This document shows, in pieces, positions 17,359 through 25,928 of a DNA stretch of 64,000 nt (position 1 is the first letter of the stretch; each line of letters starts with the position of its first letter). Source of the DNA: Planococcus lenghuensis (GTDB taxonomy: Bacteria; Bacillota; Bacilli; Bacillales_A; Planococcaceae); contig NZ_CP019640.1 in NCBI RefSeq assembly GCF_001999905.1, forward strand, positions 2,150,001 through 2,214,000, in the 5' to 3' direction. The notes under the pieces are model-generated. The model was not told the origin of the DNA. It worked only from the letters and a program-made list of their open reading frames with translations, and ran no database searches. A program made the translations under genes and the position numbers.

Positions 17359-18303
17359 TCAGATTTTTCTGAGCTGGATGTCCGACACTTCATGATCCAT
17401 CCCTTTTTTGATAATGATATCCGCCCTGTTTTTAGTCGGCCGAATATTGAGTTCAAGATTTTTCTTGTTGATCCGGTTCCACACGTCGGCTGCAAACGCT
17501 TCTGACTCTTCCTCTGACATGTTTGCATAACGATTGAAGAATGATTCGGGCTGCCGGAATGCCGTTTCTTTCAGCAAGCGGAAACGTTCTCTGTACCAGC
17601 GGGCAATATCCTTTTCATCGGCATCCACGTAAATCGATAAATCAAAGAAATCGGAGACATAGACACTCGGAGACCGTTCCCCTTCATGCTTCGGAATTTG
17701 CAGCACATTGATTCCTTCAATGATCACGATATCCGGCGCCTCGATCTCCACAGACTGATCGGGCATAATATCGTAATGCAAATGGGAATACACCGGTGCG
17801 GTCACCCGTTCATTGCCGGATTTCAGATCCGTCAGGAACTGCACAAGCGATTTGATGTCATAACTCTCCGGAAACCCTTTTTTCGTCATCAGTCCCCGTT
17901 CTTCAAGCACCCGGTTCGGATATAGAAAACCATCGGTCGTCACGAGATCCACTTTCGGCCGGCTCGGTTCATAAGACAGTAGCGCCTGTATAATCCGTGA
18001 TGTTGTGCTTTTGCCGACTGCCACACTTCCTGCAACTCCGATGATAAAGGGCGTCTTCGGTGTGTCCTGCCGAAAAAACTGATCCGTGACTGCATGCAAT
18101 TGCTGCGCCGCATCCACGTGCAGCCGCAGCAGCCGGATCAGCGGCAAATATACTTCCGCGACTTCCTGAAGCGAAATGTGTTCATTGATTCCCTGAAGCT
18201 CTTCCAATTCGTGCTGGGTCAGTGTCATTGGCGTGTTGAAGCGTAAATCCGCCCATTCTTTTCTTCCAAAAGTTATGTAAGGTGAAAATTTCTCAGCGAT
18301 CAT
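17359..18303 (-). CDS. coaA: Type I pantothenate kinase
   Basis: ATP-dependent phosphorylation of pantothenate, the first and regulated step of coenzyme A synthesis. The 314-residue product carries the P-loop GVAGSVAVGKST near residue 84, TTDGFLYPN, and the C-terminal half RWYRERFRLLKETAF typical of the bacterial type I enzyme (CoaA). The ATG at 18301-18303 follows GGGAGG and gives MIAEKFSPYITFGRKEW; the frame is open further up to 18339 without a ribosome binding site. A TATAAT box lies at 18378-18383 but I see no good -35. Pantothenate supply genes panBCD are at 44.5-46.5 kb in the same window. Confidence 0.95.
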   Translation of the reverse strand: MIAEKFSPYITFGRKEWADLRFNTPMTLTQHELEELQGINEHISLQEVAEVYLPLIRLLRLHVDAAQQLHAVTDQFFRQDTPKTPFIIGVAGSVAVGKSTTSRIIQALLSYEPSRPKVDLVTTDGFLYPNRVLEERGLMTKKGFPESYDIKSLVQFLTDLKSGNERVTAPVYSHLHYDIMPDQSVEIEAPDIVIIEGINVLQIPKHEGERSPSVYVSDFFDLSIYVDADEKDIARWYRERFRLLKETAFRQPESFFNRYANMSEEESEAFAADVWNRINKKNLELNIRPTKNRADIIIKKGMDHEVSDIQLRKI

Positions 18304-18484
18304 GGTTCCCTCCCGAATCCTGCAGCGCGCCAAAACCATTCGATGGAATGTGCCGGTGTACTAGCTCTTTTTTCTTAATTATACACATCGGAGAATGACT
18401 CTTCCATCTCCATGCTTCAGGCCGATGCATGTCCGGCAAACCTGCAGAAAAAAGCCCGAGGGATAAGTCCATGGAATTCGTCAA

Positions 18485-18766
18485 TCATACCTTGTTTTCC
18501 AGCCAGGTCAGCATAGTGGCAGCCGCCGGTGGTTCAAACCATAACATTGCAGCGGCCAGGATGATGAATACAGAGAGCGAGATGAACTTCCGGCCGCTTT
18601 TTTCTCTTCTTAAAAAGGCGATCAGGCTGAAGACAGCACCCGCTATGAGCGCAGTACTGCCGGCCAGAACGAGCGGCTCGACATATGCATAGATCACCCA
18701 GTCCAACCCGAGCAGCAACAGACCGATGAACGTCAGGCAATATGACAGCCAGCTGAATAATTTCAT
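18485..18766 (-). CDS. Small three-helix membrane protein of unknown function
   Basis: I do not recognise this family. The 93-residue product starts MKLFSWLSYCLTFIGLLLLG and has three hydrophobic segments (residues about 5-22, 30-53, 60-78). A basic loop RREKSGRKF lies between the second and third, and a periplasm-like amphipathic end follows (WFEPPAAATMLTWLENKV). The ATG at 18764-18766 has AAGGAG nine bases upstream; a preceding ATG at 18772 is too close to that site. It has codon use like its neighbours, so it is probably a real gene. The next 167 bases upstream hold no other gene. Confidence 0.6.
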   Translation of the reverse strand: MKLFSWLSYCLTFIGLLLLGLDWVIYAYVEPLVLAGSTALIAGAVFSLIAFLRREKSGRKFISLSVFIILAAAMLWFEPPAAATMLTWLENKV

Positions 18767-18933
18767 AAGCATTCTCTCCTTTTGTGTATGCTCCTAATCT
18801 ATTGGCTGCAGTTCCCCCGTCTTTTTTGTTTTGGCAGTGTAACTTTTTTGTTTCTTCGCACCTATATTAGTTGATCTAAAGAATTTATATTTTTCAAGAC
18901 CGGCGTCCGGACCGTAAAAGTGCGCTTTCTCCT

Positions 18934-19396
18934 GCGCAAGCTCGTCGCAGTCAAAACCGTTTGCTCCTGCGCAAGCTCGTCGCAGTCAAAACCGTTTGCT
19001 CCTGCGCAAGCTCGTCGCAGTCAAAACCGTTTGCTCCTGCGCAAGCTCGTCGCAGTCAAAACCGTTTGCTCCTGCGCAAGCTCGTCGCAGTCAAAACCGT
19101 TTGCTCCTGCGCAAGCTCGTCGCAGTCAAAACCGTTTGCTCCTGCGCAAGCTCGTCGCAGTCAAAACCGTTTGCTCCTGCGCAAGCTCGTCGCAGTCAAA
19201 ACCGTTTGCTCCTGCGCAAGCTCGTCGCAGTCAAAACCGTTTGCTCCTGCGCAGTCCGGTCGCGCAAGCTCGTCGCAGTCAAAACCGTTTGCTCCTGCGC
19301 AAGCTCGTCGCAGTCAAAACCGTTTGCTCCTGCGCAAGCTCGTCGCAGTCAAAACCGTTTGCTCCTGCGCAAGCTCGTCGCAGTCAAAACCGTTTG
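18934..19396. repeat. Tandem array: 13 copies of a 35-bp unit
   Basis: Thirteen consecutive units start at 18934, 18969, 19004, 19039, 19074, 19109, 19144, 19179 and 19214. After a 13-bp interruption at 19249-19261 they continue at 19262, 19297, 19332 and 19367 (the last 30 bp long). Each unit begins GCGCAAGCTCGTCGCAGTC and ends AAAACCGTTTGCTCCT; the copies look identical. There are no spacers, so it is not CRISPR. Because 35 is not a multiple of three and the unit lacks stops, all three plus frames are open across the array; these are not credible genes. The unit's core also occurs singly at 15176 and 20205 and in diverged form at 34462-34584. Confidence 0.97.
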
Positions 19397-19473
19397 CCGC
19401 GAACGGGATGATGAATGTTTACCTCAACTTATACAGAACCGATAATGAATAAAAAACAAGACCGTTCTTTTGT

Positions 19474-19621
19474 CGCGCTTTGCCAAAATCTGTATTTGAC
19501 AAAAAGAAAAATTTTTCGCTCTTTCTTCCAGTACAGCAGTAACTACTCTTCATCTTTTTAAACTTCGTTGGAGTTCCTTTGTTGTCAAAAAGAAATCAAG
19601 TGCATTTCTTGGTGAATAATC
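19474..19621. mobile_element. Decayed MITE-like element (family GGCTC)
   Basis: The left end (CCAAAATCTGTATTTGAC at 19483-19500) and right end (minus-strand CACCAAGAAATGCACTTGAT, about 19594-19613) match the terminal inverted repeats of the elements at 34249-34671 and 36486-36574. The outermost bases have drifted. Flanks TCTTTTGT (19466-19473) and TCTTTTAC (19622-19629) agree at six of eight positions, consistent with an eroded 8-bp target duplication. About 148 bp, no coding capacity. Confidence 0.65.
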
Positions 19622-19994
19622 TCTTTTACAGAGCTTGTTTTAATAGGACACAGACTTGCAGCTGAAAAAAGCTGTTACATATTATACGGTTAAGCCGGCG
19701 GATTAGTTTCACTTTCCGTAAAATAAATTCCATAACTTTTCCAGAAGCCGATTATGCTAAACTGATAATAGCGGGGGAATCTGTTTTTATGGCGATATAA
19801 CTTGAACTAATGACTTCCACTTATCAATATTCCGCCCCATAACCGCGCTTTCGGGCCCTCCTTGGCTCCCATAATTACGGAGCCAAACATCGGCGATTCC
19901 TGCGGCGCAAACCCGTTGAAAAGCATAGCTGTTTGACGGAATGATAATAATGAAGGAGCTTTATCTCAACTTATATGGATTCCCGGATTGTATA
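19622..19994. other. Non-coding stretch with one dispersed-repeat fragment
   Basis: No gene is supported here. The first 200 bases are AT-rich unique sequence with scattered promoter-like words. From about 19840 to 19935 there is a repeat fragment containing CGCTTTCGGGCCC and a hairpin TTGGCTCC/GGAGCCAA (19862-19869 with 19879-19886). The word CTCAACTTATA occurs both at about 19422 and 19963, so the right flanks of the tandem array and of this fragment are related. Confidence 0.6.
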
Positions 19995-20145
19995 ATGAGA
20001 AACTTCAAAACCCCTGAGATTAGAGGATTTGTATTCGTCGTAAATCCGGAAAATATAGCGGGGTATCGTAAAAAAAATCATCCCAAACCTTGAAACTAAG
20101 GGCTTTCACTACGAATCTTCGCTGCAAATTCCAGGAATAAAGGTT
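19995..20145 (+). pseudogene. Remnant of a diacylglycerol/lipid kinase N terminus
   Basis: From the ATG at 19995 the plus strand reads MRNFKTPEIRGFVFVVNPEN, then GYRKKNHPKP and a stop. Shifting frame by one base at about 20088 continues LETKGFHYESSLQIPGIK. Combined, this resembles the start of the DagK/YegS lipid-kinase catalytic domain: the VNP nucleotide loop, an aligned helix, then KG..YE and the T/Q..PG segment. The frame is broken, and the sequence stops matching at about 20145 where a dispersed repeat begins. Similarity is judged by eye on about 50 residues, so the family call is tentative. Confidence 0.45.
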
Positions 20146-20310
20146 AGAAGAAAGAGCGGCAGGCGGCGGAAGAGCAGGACAAGCGCGGATTGGACTGGTC
20201 TTTTGCGACGAGCTTGCGCAGGAGCACAAGATGTTTAAAAGCACGAGGAGGCTCGGCGGACCACGTTGAGCTTCCGCAATACAGCTCCACTTTCGGACTC
20301 GCTGGAAAAA
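20146..20310. repeat. Dispersed intergenic repeat with single core copy
   Basis: A GC-rich block with the sequence of features seen in the accessory repeats: GCGGCAGGCGGCGGAAG, the core GCGACGAGCTTGCGCAGG at 20205 (reverse complement of the 35-bp array unit), then GAGGAGGCTCGGCGGACC and CAGCTCCACTTTCGGACTC. The order GCGACGAG - GAGGAGGCT.GGCGGACC also occurs at 34561-34609. No coding capacity. Confidence 0.8.
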
Positions 20311-20365
20311 CGGTAACAATACTGGTTTACAGCAGAGGAAACACTGGATAAAAGAGGTGGACCCA

Positions 20366-21046
20366 TTGAGAAAAAACGTCAGCTGGATTGCCGGGTCAAG
20401 TCTTATTGCCTGTACCTTTATGTATATTGTGGAACAAGGGCTTGACATCAATTATGCGATAAAAACCCTCATAAAAATCATCCTCTTCCTCTCAATACCG
20501 GTCTTGTATGCTGTCCGGATTAAGAATAAAAGCATCCGGTGGTTATCCAAGCGCAAGCAGCAACCTACCGATGGCCTCGCGCTCAGCATTGGCCTTGGGA
20601 TTCTTTCGTTTGCATGCATCCTTCTTACCTATGCTGTTCTGCAGCGCTTCATTGATTTGGAAAGAATTTCTGCTGACCTGCAGACTGATCTTGGCATTAC
20701 TCCCCGAACATTTATTTTTGTCGCATTATATGTGACCTTCGGCAATTCGCTGCTTGAGGAATATTTCTTCCGGGGTTTTGTTTTTTTAGAAATGTACAAA
20801 GAAGGGTATAGAACTAGTGCTTATGTATTTTCATCCGTGTTATTTGGACTGTATCATATCGCGATTTTCCAAAGCTGGTTCCCGCTTCCGCTCATGATTC
20901 TGGCTCTTGCCGGACTGATCGGAGTTGCGTTCGTGTTCAATTGGCTGGATGCAAAATCAGGCACTTTCGTAAATTCATGGGTGGTTCATATATTCGCTGA
21001 TACCGCTATTGTACTGATCGGTTTTCGCATATTTGGAATTCTGTAG
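20366..21046 (+). CDS. CPBP family intramembrane metalloprotease
   Basis: Membrane-embedded CAAX-protease/bacteriocin-processing family protein of 226 residues with about six to seven helices. The catalytic signature is EEYFFRG (Glu131, Glu132, Arg136), followed by a second motif with His164 in FGLYHIAIF. Role in this organism unknown; relatives act in bacteriocin self-immunity, peptide processing or as scaffold proteins. I chose the TTG at 20366 because AGAGGTGG sits five bases upstream; a GTG at 20357 lies within that ribosome binding site. It is followed 66 bases later by a K+ channel gene on the same strand. Its upstream region is repeat-rich. Confidence 0.85.
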   Translation: MRKNVSWIAGSSLIACTFMYIVEQGLDINYAIKTLIKIILFLSIPVLYAVRIKNKSIRWLSKRKQQPTDGLALSIGLGILSFACILLTYAVLQRFIDLERISADLQTDLGITPRTFIFVALYVTFGNSLLEEYFFRGFVFLEMYKEGYRTSAYVFSSVLFGLYHIAIFQSWFPLPLMILALAGLIGVAFVFNWLDAKSGTFVNSWVVHIFADTAIVLIGFRIFGIL

Positions 21047-21112
21047 ACTGATACAGTGGGATAACAAACCCGGAATACCGGAAACGGACGCATTTTCAAG
21101 GAAGGTGAGTAC

Positions 21113-22132
21113 ATGGAAATCTTCGGTACAATTGCAGGGATTCTGATTCTGCTGCTTGTTACGGTCGATATTTTCTGGACAACATTATGGGTGGATGGCG
21201 GAGCCGGCCCTGTCTCCCGCTGGCTTGGAAACTTTTCTTGGAAGGTCCTCAGAAAAGTGAGCCACGACGACCGGCTGATGCTGAGTCTTGGCGGACCGCT
21301 GATTCTTGCTCTCACCCTTGTGATATGGATTTTACTCCTGTGGACCGGATGGCTGCTATTTTTTACAGGCGATGCTCAAGCATTTATAGATACACGGGAC
21401 AATGATCCTATTTCCTGGACAGAGAGGGTATATTACACCGGCTATTTGATCTTCACCCTCGGTGTCGGTGACTACGTACCGAAAGAAGGATTTTGGCAAG
21501 TCGCATCCGCAGTCGCTTCCGGGAACGGCATGCTGTTCATCACGCTCGGTGTGACATATGTACTTTCTGTTCTGAGTGCTGTGACTAATCAACGTGCTTA
21601 TGCATCAAGCATCACCGGGCTTGGAGACTCCGGCAGTGAAATCATTCGAAATGCCTGGAATGGCGAAAATTTTCATGACCTGGATTTGCTGTTGAGTTCC
21701 ACAGCTTCTGAGCTTAGCACATTGACCGCACAGCACAACGCCTATCCCATTCTGCATTTTTATCACAGCAGAAATCCGAAGCAGTCGGCTTCATTTGCTG
21801 TGGCCGTGCTCGACGAGGCCTTAACAATTTTACGGTTTGGCATCTTACGAAGTTATCAGCCGAACAAGCTCCTCGTCCAAGAAGCCCGCTCCAGCATCCA
21901 AAACTATTTAGATACGCTGACGCCCAACTTTGTCACTGCTTCCAAACAGGTGCCACCCTGTGCAGATCTTTCAGAACTGAGCGATTCCGGCTTGCCGACC
22001 ACATCAGCTGACCAGTTCAGTGAACACGTGAAACGATTGGAAGACCGCCGAAAAAAATTGCTCGGCATCATCGAATCGGATGCCCGGCAATGGCCAACCC
22101 CTCCGAACCGTTCCGGCAGTGCCAGTGACTGA
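21113..22132 (+). CDS. Two-helix potassium channel family protein
   Basis: A 339-residue protein with an N-terminal helix (residues about 3-24), a second helix (about 61-84), a pore loop with the filter TLGVGDYVP, and a following helix (about 136-160). The filter differs from the usual TxGYGD/TIGFGD. The C-terminal half (about 180 residues) is soluble and helical and is not an RCK domain I can recognise. It is probably a K+-selective ion-transport-2 channel, possibly gated by an unusual cytosolic domain. The ATG follows GGAAGGTGAG. Likely cotranscribed with the CPBP gene; a strong bidirectional terminator follows. Confidence 0.8.
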   Translation: MEIFGTIAGILILLLVTVDIFWTTLWVDGGAGPVSRWLGNFSWKVLRKVSHDDRLMLSLGGPLILALTLVIWILLLWTGWLLFFTGDAQAFIDTRDNDPISWTERVYYTGYLIFTLGVGDYVPKEGFWQVASAVASGNGMLFITLGVTYVLSVLSAVTNQRAYASSITGLGDSGSEIIRNAWNGENFHDLDLLLSSTASELSTLTAQHNAYPILHFYHSRNPKQSASFAVAVLDEALTILRFGILRSYQPNKLLVQEARSSIQNYLDTLTPNFVTASKQVPPCADLSELSDSGLPTTSADQFSEHVKRLEDRRKKLLGIIESDARQWPTPPNRSGSASD

Positions 22133-22135
22133 AAA

Positions 22136-22170
22136 AAAGGCCCGGCTCTGGAAATCAGAGCCGGGCCTTT
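22136..22170. terminator. Bidirectional terminator between convergent genes
   Basis: AAAGGCCCGGCTCTG (loop GAAAT) CAGAGCCGGGCCTTT is a 15-bp perfect stem four bases past the channel stop and 15 bases before the stop of the minus-strand helicase. It can serve both. Confidence 0.93.
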
Positions 22171-22185
22171 CTGCTGTTCGATCAT

Positions 22186-24093
22186 TCAATTATTCACCGG
22201 AACCACTGGCAGTACCGGTTCCCATAAATGCCGGATATTCCATTCTTCTTCATTCAGCAACAAATGAATTATGCCTTTGTCCCGGGAAGTCCGGATCAGG
22301 CGACCGATTCCCTGCTGAAGGCGAAGTTGCATGAATGGCAGGTCGATCTCTTCAATCGGATTTGCAGCAAACTTCCGTTTGGCGTCAAACACCGGATCCT
22401 TGGGCGGATATGGAAGGTCAACAATAACCACTTTCGTCAGCATATCCCCCGGCAGATCCAGTCCTTCCCACAGATGATAGGAACAGAGAATCGAAAACTT
22501 TTTCTCCTGAAAGTCCCGGACGACTGCAGAGAGCTCCCGGTCGCCTTCAAATTCGATGCGTTTCTGCAATTCGGGGCTGATCGTTTCCTTGAAAACAGCC
22601 ATTTCGCTGCGGGAACGGAACAGAATCAATGTCTGCTCATCCGCTGCCAGCAACTGTTCGAGTACGGTCTGCTTCTCTTCCTGCAGCACGGGATGCGACC
22701 GGATCTTCATCACGTCCGCATAATCGAACGGCGACGGCACCGAAAAGGCCTGGTAATCGTCTATCCCGAGACTTGCAGCAATGTAATTGAAATTCTTCTG
22801 TACAGACAGCGTCGCCGACGAGAAAACAATCGGCAAATGACCGTTGAACAGCTTTTCCTGCAGAATGTCTGTTACGAGTCTTGGCATGATGACGAGCGTT
22901 TCCGTCCCGTCTTTCTCCTCAAACCAATTCACCGCATCTCCTTCTTCTGTAAACAGGTTCATAGAAAAAATATACTGTTCAAAATACTCTTCGGCAATCC
23001 GAAGGTCATATTCTGGAATCGTATACAGTTCCGATTCGAACACAAGCTCTTCGAGTATAGCCTCGAGCACCGTTACCGTTGTTTTTCCAAGCTGGAGCAA
23101 TTCCGGGGATTTCCGGATGCTTCTGCGGTCTTCCCCACTGTCTTCCGCCTGCTTCCGAAGAAGACGGAAAAAATCACTGTGGAGATCGACGGCCTGTTCG
23201 ATCAGCTGAAGCGTCTCTACCCGCACACCATCAGACATTAGGCGGTCTGTCACGTTCACTAACGTATTCTCCTGAACTTCATGCGTCAAGGCCCGCTGTG
23301 CAGCGAATTCGAGCAAATGGCCTTCATCGAGCACAATCAGCGATGTTTCCGGCAGGAGCGGTGATTGGCCTTCCCGGACGCGCGCTTCTTTTGTCCATAG
23401 ATGCTCCATCAGGAAGTCATGCGAACAGATAACAAGGTCGGTCGCTTCCCGGTACGCTTTCCGGTGCAGCGTCTGGCCGCATCGGTTCCGGAGTTCACAC
23501 GCCGAGCAATTGTATACAGGGTGGTAATTGATCTGCTGCCATTGGTCGTCCGTCAGTTCCGGATAGTCCGAACGATCCCCGTACGGATGGATCGACTGCA
23601 TGGATCCGTTGCCGAACACGAAATCGGGCAGTGAAACTTCCACGTCTTCCAGAAATTCCTCATTGCTGACTTTCTGGGCTGCCTCCAGCCGCTGAAGACA
23701 TAAATACTGATCGCGGGACTTTGCAGTACGCACATCCAAATTCAAACCGAACAGTTCATCCAGCCGGTCCAGGTCACCACCTTTTTTGATCAGCTGGTCA
23801 ATGAGCGTCTCATCCGCACAGGCGATCAATGCCGGTTTTCCGGTATAGCGGGCATAGGCAATGGCCGGCAGCAAATATGCGAGCGTCTTGCCCGTTCCAA
23901 CGCCCGCTTCCGCAAACAGCACAGACTTTTCTTTCAGTGCCTGCTCCACCTGAAACGCCATGAAAATCTGCTCATCCCGCAGTTCATAGCCTTTTTCAGG
24001 CAGCTCATCGTAGAAGATATCGCCGATCCAGTCATTCAGTGACTCAAAAAATGTTTTTTCCTTTGAAAGCGGAAAAGGCATGCTTTGTTTCAT
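22186..24093 (-). CDS. DinG/YoaA-type ATP-dependent DNA helicase with Fe-S cluster
   Basis: Superfamily 2 XPD-like 5-prime to 3-prime DNA helicase of 635 residues. Walker A is EAGVGTGKTLAYLLPA (near residue 61) and the DEAH-type box is VLDEGHLLE. Between them, four cysteines (YLCLQ, YNCSAC, RNRCGQ) are placed as the [4Fe-4S] ligands of XPD/DinG helicases. The C-terminal motif VI is QQGIGRLIRTSRD. Probably acts in DNA repair or removal of R-loops. The ATG follows GAGGAG. Unlike the second DinG at 41.6 kb, it has no exonuclease domain but keeps the Fe-S cysteines. Confidence 0.9.
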   Translation of the reverse strand: MKQSMPFPLSKEKTFFESLNDWIGDIFYDELPEKGYELRDEQIFMAFQVEQALKEKSVLFAEAGVGTGKTLAYLLPAIAYARYTGKPALIACADETLIDQLIKKGGDLDRLDELFGLNLDVRTAKSRDQYLCLQRLEAAQKVSNEEFLEDVEVSLPDFVFGNGSMQSIHPYGDRSDYPELTDDQWQQINYHPVYNCSACELRNRCGQTLHRKAYREATDLVICSHDFLMEHLWTKEARVREGQSPLLPETSLIVLDEGHLLEFAAQRALTHEVQENTLVNVTDRLMSDGVRVETLQLIEQAVDLHSDFFRLLRKQAEDSGEDRRSIRKSPELLQLGKTTVTVLEAILEELVFESELYTIPEYDLRIAEEYFEQYIFSMNLFTEEGDAVNWFEEKDGTETLVIMPRLVTDILQEKLFNGHLPIVFSSATLSVQKNFNYIAASLGIDDYQAFSVPSPFDYADVMKIRSHPVLQEEKQTVLEQLLAADEQTLILFRSRSEMAVFKETISPELQKRIEFEGDRELSAVVRDFQEKKFSILCSYHLWEGLDLPGDMLTKVVIVDLPYPPKDPVFDAKRKFAANPIEEIDLPFMQLRLQQGIGRLIRTSRDKGIIHLLLNEEEWNIRHLWEPVLPVVPVNN

Positions 24094-24110
24094 CGCTGTC
24101 TCCTCACAAT

Positions 24111-24140
24111 GAAACGGAAGGAATGAATTCCTTCCGTTTC
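24111..24140. terminator. Perfect hairpin between ypsC and the helicase gene
   Basis: GAAACGGAAGGAAT and its exact complement ATTCCTTCCGTTTC are separated by two bases, immediately after the ypsC stop codon. The T-run is weak (GTTTCATTG on the minus strand), so it may act as a terminator or an mRNA 3-prime stabiliser. Confidence 0.6.
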
Positions 24141-24141
24141 G

Positions 24142-25278
24142 TTACGTATTTTTCGGACGTTCGCCCCAGAACTGATAAAAATCGGTTTTAATGAAACCGT
24201 TGAACAGCTTCCGTTTTTTCGTGGCTTTTTGGCCGTAAAGTTCTTCAAAATTCTCTGCAGCAGACAGCATATAAACCGACCAGGTCGGATAAGCAGAAAA
24301 GACGCGTCCCATATCAGAGATCATTTCTTCGATCTTTTCAATTTCGCCAATCCGTTCCCCATATGGCGGATTGCCGACAATGACACCCGACTCACCGGTT
24401 GCCGTGAAATCCTTCACTTGCCGTTGCTTGAATGTTATCAGTTCGGCAAATCCAGCTTCCATCGCATTCGCTTTAGCCGTTTCGATGAGCCGGTGGTCGA
24501 TGTCCGTTCCGGTGATATCGAGTGGCTGGTCATAATCAGCCGCTTCTTCCGCTTCAAGCCGGGCATCGTCCCATACCTTCCGTTTCATCCATGGCCAGAA
24601 CTCACTGTCAAACTCCCGGTTATAGCCCGGTGCAATGTTCTGACCAATCATTGCCGCTTCAATCGCGATCGTTCCTGAACCACAGAATGGATCAACGAAC
24701 GGCCGATCCGGTGACCAGCGGGTCAATTTAACAAGTGCAGCTGCCAGCGTCTCTTTTAAAGGAGCTTCACCTTGGCCGGTCCGATACCCCCGCTTATGCA
24801 GACCTGCGCCGCTTGTATCGATGGATAATTGCACTTTATCTTTCAAGATGGAAACCTCGATTTTAAAACGCGCGCCTGATTCATCCAGAAAGCTGTTGCG
24901 GTGATAAGCTTTCTTCAGCCGCTCCACAATCGCTTTTTTAACGATCGCCTGGCAATCCGGCACACTGTAAAGCTTCGATTTAACTGATTTTCCCTGTACC
25001 GGGAAATTGGCATCGACCGGCAGGAACTTCTCCCACTCGAGCGCTTTCGTCTGTTCGAACAGCTCATCAAACGTGGTCGCCGTGAATTCACCGGCAATGA
25101 TTTTCACGCGGTCTGCCGTCCGCAGCCATAGGTTCGCTTTGGCGATCGCCGCTTCGTCACCTTCAAAAAATACTTTCCCGTTCTCGTTCTGTGTCTCGAA
25201 TCCGAGTGCTTTGACTTCATCCGCTACGATGGATTCAAGGCCCATCGCTGCTGTAGCCAGTAATTTGAATTTCGTCAT
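24142..25278 (-). CDS. ypsC: THUMP-domain 23S rRNA methyltransferase (RlmL/YpsC family)
   Basis: Class I SAM-dependent RNA methyltransferase of 378 residues. The N-terminal THUMP RNA-binding domain covers about residues 1-165, and the Rossmann methyltransferase domain follows with VDPFCGSGTIAIEAAMIG (SAM loop) and the catalytic NPPYGERIG, characteristic of N2-guanine methyltransferases such as RlmL. The ATG at 25276-25278 (MTKFKLLATAAMG) follows AAGGAG by five bases; the frame is open to 25326 but without a binding site. Its position next to rnpB and gpsB is conserved with B. subtilis ypsC. Confidence 0.92.
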   Translation of the reverse strand: MTKFKLLATAAMGLESIVADEVKALGFETQNENGKVFFEGDEAAIAKANLWLRTADRVKIIAGEFTATTFDELFEQTKALEWEKFLPVDANFPVQGKSVKSKLYSVPDCQAIVKKAIVERLKKAYHRNSFLDESGARFKIEVSILKDKVQLSIDTSGAGLHKRGYRTGQGEAPLKETLAAALVKLTRWSPDRPFVDPFCGSGTIAIEAAMIGQNIAPGYNREFDSEFWPWMKRKVWDDARLEAEEAADYDQPLDITGTDIDHRLIETAKANAMEAGFAELITFKQRQVKDFTATGESGVIVGNPPYGERIGEIEKIEEMISDMGRVFSAYPTWSVYMLSAAENFEELYGQKATKKRKLFNGFIKTDFYQFWGERPKNT

Positions 25279-25440
25279 GCGTGCTCCTTTCTGCCATCCT
25301 GGAGATCCGGTTCTGCCTGAGGGCATTGAACCGTTTTATGCATAAATACTGCCTGAGCGGGACATGCCGCTTTGCCGCCTGAACATCCAGAAGACGTTTA
25401 TCCCGTCTTGGCGCAGTATGTAAGTCTAGCAAATTCATTT

Positions 25441-25474
25441 CATAAAAGAAAGCCCTCCGTATACGCGGAGAGCT
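25441..25474 (-). terminator. Terminator of rnpB
   Basis: Minus strand AGCTCTCCG (loop CGTATA) CGGAGGGCT followed by TTCTTTTATG, about 20 bases past the mature 3-prime end of RNase P RNA. Confidence 0.85.
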
Positions 25475-25493
25475 GCATCGTCTCATTAAACCG

Positions 25494-25885
25494 ATTGAAA
25501 TTCTGTAAGCCATGTTTTGTTCCCGGGTACTCGAACGGCTTGCACCTCGTACCAATGGGCGGTAACCATCTATCTACAGGCTGATGCCTGTCCTTCCCTC
25601 CGTTTGGTTCCTTCGGGAAAGTGCCCCTACCATAGTTTGGGTTTCTCACTCGCGGGGTTTACCTCGTTCCACCTGTACAGTTTCCTGTACAGCTCCGTCA
25701 CTGTGGCACTTTTCAGGGTGTGTCCGCCATATCCTTAGACGTAGGCGTTCCACCCGCCGTCAGCCTTATGGGCTGCCTTGGCTTATCGTTTCGCCAAGCA
25801 CGATCACTACGGCCATTCCAGGTCCGTGCGAGCATGGACTTTCCTCTCCGGCCTAAAAACCGAAGCGGTTACCCGAATTTCAATT
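25494..25885 (-). ncRNA. rnpB: RNase P RNA, Bacillus type B
   Basis: Catalytic RNA of ribonuclease P, which removes the 5-prime leader from tRNA precursors. The minus strand has the universally conserved GAGGAAAGTCCATGCTCGCAC block near the 5-prime end. It also has AGTGCCACAGTGACGGAG, GGTGGAACGAGGTAAACCCC, GAGTGAGAAACCCAAA, and a 3-prime end ACAGAATTTCAAT that pairs with the 5-prime ATTGAAATTC to form P1. Length about 390 and the location between gpsB and ypsC match the Bacillus type. Ends are placed from P1 pairing and are good to a few bases. Confidence 0.96.
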
Positions 25886-25928
25886 GGTAAGTCCATTATA
25901 CCTCATTCCACTTATGCAATCAACGGTT

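Noticed and set aside
18934-19396. CRISPR array
   Set aside because: Repeats are contiguous with no spacers, and no cas genes are present in the window.
18920-19452. Three overlapping plus-strand open frames of about 150-163 codons
   Set aside because: They are the three readings of a 35-bp stop-free tandem repeat; none has a ribosome binding site or non-repeat sequence.
22228-23241. 337-codon plus-strand open frame
   Set aside because: Antisense to the conserved helicase gene; arginine/histidine-rich composition of a shadow frame and no ribosome binding site.
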